A DNA stretch of 64,000 nt. It comes from a virus. This document shows, piece by piece, positions 30,941 to 39,686 of this stretch (within the stretch, counting starts at the first letter, position 1; each line of letters starts with the position of its first letter). The notes under the pieces are model-generated. The model saw only the letters and a program-made list of their open reading frames with translations. It made no database searches and was not told the DNA's origin. Both the position numbers and the translations under genes were made by a program. Where the stretch lies: the IMG/VR virus record IMGVR_UViG_3300001450_005500, positions 1 to 64,000 of that record; one strand, 5' to 3'.

Positions 30941-33271
30941 ATGAAAAACATAACTTTATTAATATGGATGTTAATATTACTACTATTGCCTACATTAAGT
31001 TTTGCGCAAAAGGAAGCTATTATTCATATAACTACTGATTCATATCCTTCTGAGACTAGATGGGAATTGAGGGCTGATAGTTCTTTAGGTGCAATGCTTG
31101 GTGATGTTAATTATGGCCATTACACTGTAAATGATTCTTCTTATACAGATACTATATATATACCAGATACTATAACTAATGTATCTTTTATTATTTATGA
31201 TAGTTATGGTGATGGTATGGATGGTAGTTATTATCTATCTATATGCAATGACACTATAGTTAGTTACCCAGTACCTTCTTTTACTAATGGGTTAGTATCA
31301 AATAGAGTTGTACCACAATGTATGCCTAACCCGCCTCCACCTGTTGGACCTTGTATACCAGCAGTTCTTAATATAAACTTAGATCAATTTACACCAGAGA
31401 CTACTTGGGAGATACATGATTCTACAGGTGCTTTGTTATATGCAGGAGGGCCTTACGCACAAGCGCCTGATTATGAGCCACAATTTGAATTTGTATGTTT
31501 ACCTCTAGGAGAGGTAAGTCTAACTATGTATGATTCATATGGTGATGGGTTACAAGGATCTTTATGGCAAGGTAATGATGGTTCTTATTATCTTATGCAA
31601 TGTGGAGATACATTAGTATATGGTACGAATCCAGCTTTTGGTAACGATACTACGCATGTGTTTGTTTCAGATACATGTGTCCCACCTCCTCCAATACCAG
31701 GTTGTATAGACCCTAATTATGTAGAATATAACCCATTAGCGACACAAAATGATTCATCATGTAGCATTTTAAAGATATATGGGTGCATAGATTCAACAAT
31801 GTTTAATTATGATTCTACAGCTAACACTATGAATTATATTGATAGTTGCGATTACACTCTTATATTACACGATCTTGTAGGCAATGGCTGGGTTGGAAGT
31901 AAGCTAGAAATATACCAAGAAGACAAAGATACAATGGAGTTTTATATGACTCAGACTGGATTAAATGAATATTTTTCTATAAATTTAAATGCTCCTGATG
32001 AAGTACAAGCTAAGTTTTTTGTAAATGCACAGGCAAGTAACACAACGTTAGAATGTGGATTTACTTTGATAAATCCAATGGGAGATACTGTGATAAGTGT
32101 AGTTCCACCATTTATGCAAGCATTTAATATTTACTCTGGAATAACTTACTGTGGTAATGATTGTGTAGAAATTGTAGAAGGTTGTATGAGCCAATTAGCT
32201 TTTAATTACGACTCACTAGCAAATACCCCTCTTACTTGCTATTATAATCCAGGATGTATTAGTCCTGCATATTTAGAATATCACCAAGATACTACAGCTG
32301 GATATATAACAGACTTTAATATACAAGATAGTTGTCAAATTTTAACTACCTTTGGATGCTTAGATAGTACTATGTTTAACTACGATATTGCAGCAAACGT
32401 AGATAATGGTGGATGTATACCTGTAATCTATGGTTGTATGCAGCCTTTAGCTTTTAATTATAATGTTTTAGCTAACACTTCTGACACATGTATACCATTT
32501 ACATACGGATGTACAGATGCTACAATGTTTAATTATAACGCCAGTGCTAACTGTGATGATGGAAGTTGCATACCATTTATTTATGGATGTACTGACTCAA
32601 CAATGTTTAACTTTAATCCTTTAGCTAATGCCGATAATAATACTTGCAATCCTTTTGTTTACGGTTGCACTGACCCAAGTGCCCTTAACTTTAATATCTC
32701 TGCAAATACAGAAGATTTTAGTTGTATTCCTTACATGTACGGTTGTACTGATAGTACTGCTCTTAACTTTGACCCAGTGGCTAATACTGACAATGGTTCG
32801 TGTATTGATGCTGTTCAAGGTTGTATGGACCAAACGGCTTATAATTATAATAGCTTTGCTAATGTTAGTGACAGTCTTTCTTGTCTTTTCGATGCTGGCT
32901 GTATTACTGGCCCAGGTAATCCCTATTGGTTAAATGATGGTTGTTACGCTTGGGTAATTGATGTAGATAATTATTGTTGTAATACTACTTGGGACAATAG
33001 TTGCCAAACTTTATATAATTATTGTGAATCAGGATGGCCTACCGCGATAGAAGATATCAATAAATATTTAACTATATACCCAAACCCTACTGAAGGTAGT
33101 GTTAATTTTAGTATATTTGTAGATATAGAGCTATATAGCATACTAGGTGATAAACTATTTTCTAAAGAAAATGTTAGTAGGATAGATCTAACTCCTTATA
33201 ATAATGGTATGTATAATGCAGTTATAAAAATAAGAGGTAAAAGTTTTAACTATAGAATAATTAAACAATGA
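30941..33271 (+). CDS. T9SS-type secreted repeat protein
   Basis: 777 aa from the preferred ATG at 30941, which gives a standard signal peptide (MKNITLLIWMLILLLLPTLS then FAQ). An in-frame ATG at 30914 would add nine residues. Two segments with YDSYGDG motifs come first, then about eleven Cys-framed modules of the YGCTDxTxFNYNPxANxDxGSC type (31699-32910). The last 68 residues match the type A T9SS sorting domain: IYPNPTEGSVNFSIF, ELYSILGDKLFS, NNGMYNAVIKIRGKSFNYRI. It should pass the Sec system and then be exported to the host cell surface by type IX secretion. This implies a Bacteroidota host and a role at the cell surface, perhaps blocking receptors or aggregating cells. Confidence 0.8.
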   Translation: MKNITLLIWMLILLLLPTLSFAQKEAIIHITTDSYPSETRWELRADSSLGAMLGDVNYGHYTVNDSSYTDTIYIPDTITNVSFIIYDSYGDGMDGSYYLSICNDTIVSYPVPSFTNGLVSNRVVPQCMPNPPPPVGPCIPAVLNINLDQFTPETTWEIHDSTGALLYAGGPYAQAPDYEPQFEFVCLPLGEVSLTMYDSYGDGLQGSLWQGNDGSYYLMQCGDTLVYGTNPAFGNDTTHVFVSDTCVPPPPIPGCIDPNYVEYNPLATQNDSSCSILKIYGCIDSTMFNYDSTANTMNYIDSCDYTLILHDLVGNGWVGSKLEIYQEDKDTMEFYMTQTGLNEYFSINLNAPDEVQAKFFVNAQASNTTLECGFTLINPMGDTVISVVPPFMQAFNIYSGITYCGNDCVEIVEGCMSQLAFNYDSLANTPLTCYYNPGCISPAYLEYHQDTTAGYITDFNIQDSCQILTTFGCLDSTMFNYDIAANVDNGGCIPVIYGCMQPLAFNYNVLANTSDTCIPFTYGCTDATMFNYNASANCDDGSCIPFIYGCTDSTMFNFNPLANADNNTCNPFVYGCTDPSALNFNISANTEDFSCIPYMYGCTDSTALNFDPVANTDNGSCIDAVQGCMDQTAYNYNSFANVSDSLSCLFDAGCITGPGNPYWLNDGCYAWVIDVDNYCCNTTWDNSCQTLYNYCESGWPTAIEDINKYLTIYPNPTEGSVNFSIFVDIELYSILGDKLFSKENVSRIDLTPYNNGMYNAVIKIRGKSFNYRIIKQ

Positions 33272-33660
33272 GTATATTAGGTAAAATATTTTCAGCAGGG
33301 GCTGGAGAACTTGTTAAGAGTGTGGGAGGTGTAATAGATAACCTACATACTTCTAAAGAAGAGAAACTAGAGGCTGAATTAAAAATCAAAGAACTTATAG
33401 CCAGTTATGAAACTAAAATGGAGAAAGAAATTTCTTCTAGGTGGGCAGCTGACATGGCAAGCGATTCTTGGTTAAGTAAAAATGTTAGACCATTAGTACT
33501 AGTATTCTTAGTAATATCTACTGTATTGATGATATTTATAGATGCAGGTACAATTAATTTTGTAGTAGAGCCTAAATGGACTGACTTATTACAACTAGTA
33601 TTAATAACTGTGATCGGTGCCTATTTTGGCGGTAGATCACTAGAAAAAACAAAAAAATAA
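33268..33660 (+). CDS. holin of the 3TM (GTA-type) family
   Basis: 130 aa. An N-terminal amphipathic and charged region with KEEKLEAELKIKELIASYET precedes the conserved-looking WLSKNVRPLVLVFLVISTVL (TM, about 68-87), then a second TM LLQLVLITVIGAYFGGRSLE (about 106-125). This pattern (W-x-x-x-x-RP start, G-x-Y-F-G-x-R end) is that of the 3TM holins. It would form inner-membrane holes to release the M15 endolysin (8976). It overlaps the T9SS protein gene by ATGA, tying lysis to the envelope cassette. Confidence 0.8.
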   Translation: MSILGKIFSAGAGELVKSVGGVIDNLHTSKEEKLEAELKIKELIASYETKMEKEISSRWAADMASDSWLSKNVRPLVLVFLVISTVLMIFIDAGTINFVVEPKWTDLLQLVLITVIGAYFGGRSLEKTKK

Positions 33661-33679
33661 TAATTTAAAATTAATAGCC

Positions 33680-34405
33680 ATGGCCTTTTATAATTCAGGT
33701 ATAAAACGAATGTTTAAAGATTCTAGAGCATCTAGAACTAAAAACAAAATAAATTTACAAACACAAATAAATACATTAAAATCTAATGAAACTTCAGATG
33801 ATTCTAGAGCTGGTTCTATGGCTGATACAGTAGCAACTGCTAGTAATAAAATTACAGCGTTAGAGAATGATAAAATATATAGTCAAACGTTTACAGACAC
33901 ATTTCATCGGTTCTTTTATTCCGCAGCACTGTCTACATTCCAATTTCCAATAGAAATACCACAAAGTCAAATGGTAAAAGTTGTAGATTTTCAAATAATA
34001 ATATACAATCCTGAGGTTGCAGGAATGAGTCCTAGCTATAACGTTGCTAATAATACGCATTTAATTCAGCTTACTAGAAATTCTGCAGAGATAACTGCAA
34101 GTGGGGCAGTTTTTGTTAATAGTCAATATGGTGGTCCTGTTGCTAGAGTCTGTAACAAAAATGTAGGCCCTAGTGCTGGACCTATATATCAGGGAGGAAG
34201 TAATGGAGAACATGAAGATCATCGAAGAACTTCAGATCATCTTAATCATAGAAAACTAAATAGTGGCGAAAATTTAGATACTCATATGAAAATATGTGTA
34301 TCAAAAGATGCTACTTCTACAATACTTGAAAATGCACTTGGAGGCCAAACAAAAATAAAGATACTAGTAAGATATAGGTTAATGAATTATCCTGAACTTA
34401 CTTAA
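33680..34405 (+). CDS. putative tail-appendage protein
   Basis: 241 aa. The N-terminal 80 residues are polar and helical (a possible trimeric coiled coil: KNKINLQTQINTLKSNE ... ASNKITALENDK). From about 90 it is beta-rich (STFQFPIEIPQSQMVKVVDF; FQIIIYNPEV), with a Gly/His/Asn-rich loop and a closing KIKILVRYRLMNYPELT. Coiled coil followed by a beta head is common for small fibres. No family is recognised. Confidence 0.55.
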   Translation: MAFYNSGIKRMFKDSRASRTKNKINLQTQINTLKSNETSDDSRAGSMADTVATASNKITALENDKIYSQTFTDTFHRFFYSAALSTFQFPIEIPQSQMVKVVDFQIIIYNPEVAGMSPSYNVANNTHLIQLTRNSAEITASGAVFVNSQYGGPVARVCNKNVGPSAGPIYQGGSNGEHEDHRRTSDHLNHRKLNSGENLDTHMKICVSKDATSTILENALGGQTKIKILVRYRLMNYPELT

Positions 34406-34423
34406 ATTATAAAATATAAAACT

Positions 34424-35026
34424 ATGGATTTAAAAACATCGCACGCAAGGACACCGTCCCAGATTGCGCTAGAAAAAGCCACACAAAGTGTGCAGTATAA
34501 AATAAATACTGTAGAGTGGACTGCGTCTATGGGAGAGGTAACTCAAAATGCGTGGTACTATAAGCAACAAGATGAAGCTAATTCTAACCTTCAGACTACT
34601 GGGCTAACAACCGCAGAACCTTTACTACTTGATTTTACAAGTTCAGGAGCTAAGAGTTTTACTACAATTGGAGATACACTTGTACCAGAAGCTTGTACAA
34701 TTAAAAACGCCCAGATTATAGGAACTCAACAAGGAGGGGGACCTGGGGATAGAACTTGTGAGTTATTTATAGGATATATTCCATATACACCTGGAACACC
34801 TGTAACAGCTGCTAATAATTTAATGGTAAGTTTAGGAACACAAACTGTAGTATTTGAAGATAATTGGAAATTAAGCTCTGAAAATTTGACAACGTTTAAT
34901 GATAAAGCTATTCCTAAAAATAGTCTATTATACATATTTATTAGAATGACCTCTGCAGGTCCTACTAATACTATTAGTATTAAAGCTAGACTTGATTTAG
35001 AAAGAAAGTTATGCAGTTGTGCATAA
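34424..35026 (+). CDS. putative tail-appendage protein
   Basis: 200 aa. It has a polar N-terminus (SHARTPSQIALEKATQSVQY), then a beta-sandwich-like body (PLLLDFTSSGAKSFTTIGDT; CELFIGYIPYTPG; NLMVSLGTQTVVFED; LLYIFIRMTSAGPTNTISI) and a C-terminal CSC pair (RKLCSCA). It stands next to 33680 with similar size and layout, so the two may be partner fibre-head proteins. Function is inferred only from composition and position. Confidence 0.55.
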   Translation: MDLKTSHARTPSQIALEKATQSVQYKINTVEWTASMGEVTQNAWYYKQQDEANSNLQTTGLTTAEPLLLDFTSSGAKSFTTIGDTLVPEACTIKNAQIIGTQQGGGPGDRTCELFIGYIPYTPGTPVTAANNLMVSLGTQTVVFEDNWKLSSENLTTFNDKAIPKNSLLYIFIRMTSAGPTNTISIKARLDLERKLCSCA

Positions 35027-35056
35027 AATAAATAATAATATATAAAAAATAGAAAA

Positions 35057-36994
35057 ATGGGACTTAAAAATTTTATGAGGAATTGTGGTGCTAGACTACA
35101 AAAGCCTGGAGGGCAAAGGAAACGAGGAAGCGTTAAACATATACTTGAAGCTTTGTCTTGTTTAAATAGTGGTACTAGTAGATCAAGTGCAAGAGGTATG
35201 CGATCTATGGCAAAATCTATACAGACTGGACAGACTAGTCTGCACGAATGCTGTCCAACAGGATTAGCATCTCATACAAAAGTAGTTTTATTTTATGATC
35301 TAACTTCTATGGGCGCAGGTGAATTAGGAGATGCTTTTATATCTTCTAATAAATTCTTTAACGAAATGAAAGCGCAGTTCGGTTTCTTTGGAGATGTGTA
35401 TCATGTAGGGGCGTATGGAGAAAGATGGGTATCTTGGCCAGCGTGGGTTTTAGATAGAAATGTACATACTAGGGGTATTGAAGACCACGTAAATAGTACA
35501 GGAACTACTGGACAAGCTATAGATGCTTTAGATGAGTTACTTAATTGGATTAGTGCAGATGGAGGAGGAACTATAACTGGTACACAAAATGGTGGAGTAA
35601 CCTTTGATGGATCTGGAGACGCTAATGAAACAACAGTATATTATGGGGATAATCAAACTAGTCCTACGATGCCTCCTGTATTTAGTAATACTGAAGAATT
35701 GTTAGTTATTGGATTTGAAGATGAGGCACATGCTACGCCTAATAAATGGGCAGAAATTGCAAATTATGCAGCAGAAGAGTATGGACCAAATGGAAATTGG
35801 AATCTAGGAGGATACTATGATAGTTTGGCACCAATACAAACAGTAGCTACTGATGGAAGTTATCTAACTACTTGGCAAGATGTTGCTGCTAGCCATACTG
35901 TGCAAGTGGCAACAATGGCACAATTAGGAGGGGCAATGTCATTAGTACATAACCCTCAAAATGTAGCTTTATATACAGATCATTCTGGAGATACAGCTAA
36001 TCATACATATGATGTAAGTTTCTGGGGTAACTATGGAATAGGGGGTGTAGTTCAAACAAACACTTGTTCTACTCAAACAGATACTGGAAATACACATGAT
36101 CCTCAAAGTCATTGGAGCTGGATGTCAGCAAATAATCCAAATGTTACTATTGGTAATTTTATGTTTGTAAACAATAATGGAACGCAAGAATGTATCAACC
36201 ACCCTACTTGCTGTTGTGATAATGGAAATTGTTATAATAAGATCACAGCTTGGCAAATAAATGCAAATGGAGGAGCAGCCCTTAGTCCTTCTTTTACTAC
36301 AGTAAGTCAAGGTATAACTTGGCTAAATGCTAATACCGCAGGTAATAATTTTTCTGCAGGTATGACTCTATCAGCTATGATGGTAGCAGTAAACAACTCA
36401 TCACTTTGCAACGGACTTGCAAATGCAGGGCAACAAGGAGGGTCATGCGCGTCTGTAGCATTGTCAATGATAATGTGCGAGTGTACATCAACTCAAGCAA
36501 ATACAGATGGTTGTGTGCCTAATAAAGCAACTAATGCAAATGAATACAAATATACATTTAAGTCTACTGCAACTTCTACAACAGGTACTATGCTGAAATA
36601 CAGACAAACTCAACAAGGAGTTCCTGCTACTAATGATGGTACTCCTACTGTTTTATTTCAACATGATTACTGTGTAGCTAAAAAAGTAATTAATTCTCAT
36701 TTAGGTAATATTAGATATTTCTTATATGCTGTTCCACCAGTAGCTAATTCTAGAGTAACTACTCAAGTTATATTTCCTTTACATGTGATAGGAGCTATGG
36801 AAAATGGACCTTTAGGAGCTGCTCCATTAGGAGCTAGTTGTAATCTTGCAGCAGCGACAACAAGTGGTCCTTACGATGTATCAGGTTTTAATAACATGAA
36901 AGCGTGGGGAGCAGGTTTTGGTTATAATATTGTTGACTTACCTTGTACATCTACTCAGTTTAGTGTGGACATACAAGCGTATTTAAACTTATAA
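35057..36994 (+). CDS. vWA-like domain virion protein (copy C)
   Basis: 645 aa. A basic N-terminus (about 1-60, MGLKNFMRNCGARLQKPGGQ) precedes a single full copy of the repeated vWA-like domain (72-645): LFYDLTSMGAGE, then YHVGAYGERWVSWPAWVLDR, LLVIGFEDEA, and the C-terminal RYFLYAVPPVA ... FGYNIVDLPCTSTQFSVDIQ, parallel to both copies in the giant protein encoded at 23638. An inserted region has a CCCDNGNC cluster. There is no signal peptide. It is probably another receptor-binding or appendage component that assembles with the related proteins. Confidence 0.6.
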   Translation: MGLKNFMRNCGARLQKPGGQRKRGSVKHILEALSCLNSGTSRSSARGMRSMAKSIQTGQTSLHECCPTGLASHTKVVLFYDLTSMGAGELGDAFISSNKFFNEMKAQFGFFGDVYHVGAYGERWVSWPAWVLDRNVHTRGIEDHVNSTGTTGQAIDALDELLNWISADGGGTITGTQNGGVTFDGSGDANETTVYYGDNQTSPTMPPVFSNTEELLVIGFEDEAHATPNKWAEIANYAAEEYGPNGNWNLGGYYDSLAPIQTVATDGSYLTTWQDVAASHTVQVATMAQLGGAMSLVHNPQNVALYTDHSGDTANHTYDVSFWGNYGIGGVVQTNTCSTQTDTGNTHDPQSHWSWMSANNPNVTIGNFMFVNNNGTQECINHPTCCCDNGNCYNKITAWQINANGGAALSPSFTTVSQGITWLNANTAGNNFSAGMTLSAMMVAVNNSSLCNGLANAGQQGGSCASVALSMIMCECTSTQANTDGCVPNKATNANEYKYTFKSTATSTTGTMLKYRQTQQGVPATNDGTPTVLFQHDYCVAKKVINSHLGNIRYFLYAVPPVANSRVTTQVIFPLHVIGAMENGPLGAAPLGASCNLAAATTSGPYDVSGFNNMKAWGAGFGYNIVDLPCTSTQFSVDIQAYLNL

Positions 36995-36995
36995 T

Positions 36996-37385
36996 ATGAA
37001 GATAAACTTAAGTACAGCAAAAAAGTATACTAGAAATGGAAGTAATACTAATATTAATAAAGGGGATCTTGTAGTACAAAAGAACCTTAGAGCGGGAATG
37101 CGGGGTAGAAAACAATTAAAAAAGTTAGGACATATAAGTTTATTATCTTTAGCTCAAAAGCGTAATGTTCCTGCTAGAGATATTAAAAAGTTAAAAAAGG
37201 CATTACTTAATGGTGTGATACATGTAGCAGGAAGTGTATCACATGATACTAGATATTTATATGAGGAAGGAGGAAATATATTGAATCATACAAATTTTGG
37301 TAATAAAAAAACTCTTACAAAGGGACAAGAAAGAGATAAATATTATCAGACTGCAATATCGGAGGATGCATTTGGCACTGATTAA
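36996..37385 (+). CDS. hypothetical basic protein with a GG motif
   Basis: 129 aa, strongly basic (KKYTRNGSNTN; LRAGMRGRKQLKKLGH; KRNVPARDIKKLKKALLNG), with a helix-turn-helix-like LLSLAQKRNVPARDIKKL. It contains YLYEEGGNILN near residue 87, the same basic/aromatic-GG type as in the large virion proteins. It starts 1 nt after the previous stop. It could be a DNA-binding virion component, but no family is recognised. Confidence 0.6.
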   Translation: MKINLSTAKKYTRNGSNTNINKGDLVVQKNLRAGMRGRKQLKKLGHISLLSLAQKRNVPARDIKKLKKALLNGVIHVAGSVSHDTRYLYEEGGNILNHTNFGNKKTLTKGQERDKYYQTAISEDAFGTD

Positions 37386-37404
37386 GAAAAAAGCTGTACC
37401 TTTG
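37372..37404 (+). promoter_or_regulatory. promoter before the metallophosphoesterase
   Basis: TTG at 37372-37374, a 22-nt spacer and TACCTTTG at 37397-37404 fit the Bacteroidota consensus. The box lies after the stop of the preceding gene and 27 nt before the next ATG. Confidence 0.6.
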
Positions 37405-37428
37405 TTGTTTAACCAATAAAACAACAAA
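37401..37428 (+). promoter_or_regulatory. 10-bp leader hairpin before the phosphoesterase start
   Basis: TTTGTTGTTT (37401-37410) pairs perfectly with AAACAACAAA (37419-37428) around an 8-nt loop. It ends 3 nt before the ATG at 37432. In RNA it would cover the ribosome loading region; it may also act as a weak terminator for read-through from upstream. The stem overlaps the TTTG of the promoter box. Confidence 0.6.
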
Positions 37429-37431
37429 CGA

Positions 37432-38709
37432 ATGAAACAGAACGCAGTCGAAAGACTTAAAAAACATCTACTAGTAAATGGTAGAAACAAGAGCTACAAT
37501 GAGTTAGCTCAAGAGTTTGGAGTAACAGACAAAGGTGGTGTTATTTCAGGAGAAAGAGTAAGAGGAATTTGGAGGAGACTTAAAGTAAGTCGAGAGCCAG
37601 GTTCTGAAAAGGAGTTACCTAAGGTAGTCAATGAAAACGGTAAACAATTTATTGACTATTCTAGTACAGAGATAACTACTTTGGAAGACTTAGTTAACGC
37701 AGTAGGTGTTAACTTAGACTTCTGGGATGTTAAAGGTTTTAGGGCATCAACCTGGCAAGACTTTAACGGAGATACAAAGTATGCTGTAAGAGCTACTTTT
37801 GATCAAAGTAAGGGAGCCAGAGATCAAGTACGAGAAGAGTTTATAGAAGCGTCTAAGATACACGCTCCTAAATACAAAGCCGTCAAATACCCTAAAGCTG
37901 GAAACAAAACAAGAGTTGCGTACGAAGTTAATTTACCTGACTTACACTTAGGTAAATTAGGATGGGGAAAAGAAGTTGGACATAGTTATGATGTAAACAT
38001 AGCAAAAGACATCTTCGCAGAAGCAGTAGATAAGTTGTTAGAGTATTCTAACAATTTTCATGTAGATAAGATTATTTTTCCAATAGGTAATGATCTTCTT
38101 AATTCTGACGGATTAAACATGACTACTACTAAAGGTACTCCTCAGCATGACGATGTACGTTGGCAACGTTCTTTTACATTGTGTAGAGAAATGCTAGTTC
38201 AAGTGATTGATAGGCTAAGACAAGTAGCTCCTGTAGAAGTTATAGTCGTACCTGGAAATCATGATTATGAGAGAATGTTTTATATAGGTGATGCTATATA
38301 TTCATGGTATCATAACTGTAAAGAAGTGGATGTAAATAATGATCCTTCTCCAAGAAAGTATGTAACTTATGGAGTTAACTTAATAGGACTTACACACGGA
38401 TCTGCAGAAAAACAAGCTGATCTACCGTTGATCATGGCATCAGAAAGACCTGAGCTATGGGCTAAAGCTAAACACACTGAATGGCATATAGGTCATTTAC
38501 ATAAGCAGAAGTCTATGAACTGGGTTGATATTGATGAAAGATTTGGAACTGTAGTAAGGATATTACCTTCACTATCAGGGACAGATGCTTGGCACCATGA
38601 AAAAGGATATGTAGGAAATACACGAGCTGCTCAGGCTTATGTATGGAGTAAAGAGAATGGCTATAAGGGTCATTTTCAAGTTAACGTAAATGAATTAAAC
38701 AATGGCTAA
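37432..38709 (+). CDS. calcineurin-like metallophosphoesterase with N-terminal HTH
   Basis: 425 aa. Residues about 1-50 look like a helix-turn-helix (NELAQEFGVTDKGG, GERVRGIWRRL). The phosphoesterase core shows all metal-binding motifs: LPDLHLG (D170, H172), GNDLLNSD (N220, D221), PGNHDYER (N276, H277) and GHLHKQ (H355, H357). Such enzymes cut phosphodiesters or phosphomonoesters with two metals; phage members are often near DNA repair or virion genes. An HTH fused to the enzyme suggests a DNA or RNA substrate. It has its own promoter and overlaps the next gene by 8 nt. Confidence 0.85.
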   Translation: MKQNAVERLKKHLLVNGRNKSYNELAQEFGVTDKGGVISGERVRGIWRRLKVSREPGSEKELPKVVNENGKQFIDYSSTEITTLEDLVNAVGVNLDFWDVKGFRASTWQDFNGDTKYAVRATFDQSKGARDQVREEFIEASKIHAPKYKAVKYPKAGNKTRVAYEVNLPDLHLGKLGWGKEVGHSYDVNIAKDIFAEAVDKLLEYSNNFHVDKIIFPIGNDLLNSDGLNMTTTKGTPQHDDVRWQRSFTLCREMLVQVIDRLRQVAPVEVIVVPGNHDYERMFYIGDAIYSWYHNCKEVDVNNDPSPRKYVTYGVNLIGLTHGSAEKQADLPLIMASERPELWAKAKHTEWHIGHLHKQKSMNWVDIDERFGTVVRILPSLSGTDAWHHEKGYVGNTRAAQAYVWSKENGYKGHFQVNVNELNNG

Positions 38710-38962
38710 GTGTATACATAAATATGAACCCTCTGATCAATGTCCTAGATGTCGAAAAGAAATGCATGATTCACAATTTGGTGGTATTCATGCAGGTGAA
38801 GTAGGTCTATCTTATCAAGGAAAACCAACAACTAAATTAGGAGCATTAGAAGCTAGAGAAGAAAGAGCTGAAGATTATAACCCAGAAGTTCAAAAAGAGG
38901 TTATGGCTGAATTTGTGAAAAAGAGTTTCACAACTGAATTAAACCAAGAAGACGATGGCTAA
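38702..38962 (+). CDS. small protein with N-terminal zinc finger-like motif
   Basis: 86 aa. CIHKYEPSDQCPRCRKE (C4, H6, C14, C17) is a plausible zinc site near the N-terminus, followed by a Gly patch and a charged helix (LEAREERAEDYNPEVQKEVM). It overlaps both neighbours, so it is translated with the phosphoesterase. It may help that enzyme or the following virion proteins. Not recognised. Confidence 0.65.
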   Translation: MAKCIHKYEPSDQCPRCRKEMHDSQFGGIHAGEVGLSYQGKPTTKLGALEAREERAEDYNPEVQKEVMAEFVKKSFTTELNQEDDG

Positions 38963-39686
38963 CGGGGAGGAATATGGTGTTGGGAAAAGAGCATTAACAG
39001 GTGTTGACACTGCTCCAGGTGGATTACTCTATTTAAAACTAGAGCCTATTAAAGTAGAACTTACTTTTACAGGCGGTTTAACAATAGATGATTATGACGT
39101 ATTGTCTGCATCAAACACTGAAGCAGGAAGTGACTATAGGTGGGTATTTGGTAGTGCAGTTCTAACTGGTTTAATTGGGGCAAACGTGATTCTTCAATTT
39201 GTTGAATATGATCCTGTTACAGAGTGTGAAACTAATTTATGGCATGGAAAGCCTATTATAACTTCGACTACTGAAATGCATATTACATACTTGGGAGAAG
39301 AAGAAAGAAAGTATGATGAGAGTCTAATGAAGACAAGAACACTATCTAGAAATTTAAAAGATTTTCAATCTAATCCTCAAAAACGCCATAATAAGCCTAG
39401 GTTAAAGATGTACATGCTTCCTCCTAACTATGTGACTAAACAAATTAATGTGTCTAGTATTCAGAGTTATTGGCAAGATCCTGAGTTTACTACTGTAATG
39501 TGGGTTCAGCATACATCTTGTTGTTCTTTTACTACAGGGCCTTTTTCTCCTAGATTACGAGCAGGTGAGGGAGAGAATCCTGCAGAGTTAACTCAACCAG
39601 AATTAAGAAGTAAAGCAGCTACAGGAGTTGAAGTTTTTCATAATATAATACCCCTATTAGATAAAATAATGACCTATGCAAATTAA
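38955..39686 (+). CDS. putative virion structural protein
   Basis: 243 aa. The N-terminal 90 residues are beta-rich (LLYLKLEPIKVELTFTGGLT; NVILQFVEYDP). A basic middle (MKTRTLSRNLKDFQSNPQKR) is followed by a strand region with TSCCSFTTG and a helical C-terminus. It lies in a run of neck-type genes (39676-41754) and overlaps the next by 11 nt, so a head-tail junction or baseplate role is likely from context. No family is recognised. Confidence 0.55.
   Translation: MANGEEYGVGKRALTGVDTAPGGLLYLKLEPIKVELTFTGGLTIDDYDVLSASNTEAGSDYRWVFGSAVLTGLIGANVILQFVEYDPVTECETNLWHGKPIITSTTEMHITYLGEEERKYDESLMKTRTLSRNLKDFQSNPQKRHNKPRLKMYMLPPNYVTKQINVSSIQSYWQDPEFTTVMWVQHTSCCSFTTGPFSPRLRAGEGENPAELTQPELRSKAATGVEVFHNIIPLLDKIMTYAN

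Noticed and set aside
31699-32910. Regularly spaced repeats, considered as a CRISPR-like array
   Set aside because: The repetition is at protein level (GCTD modules) with divergent DNA, inside one long ORF.
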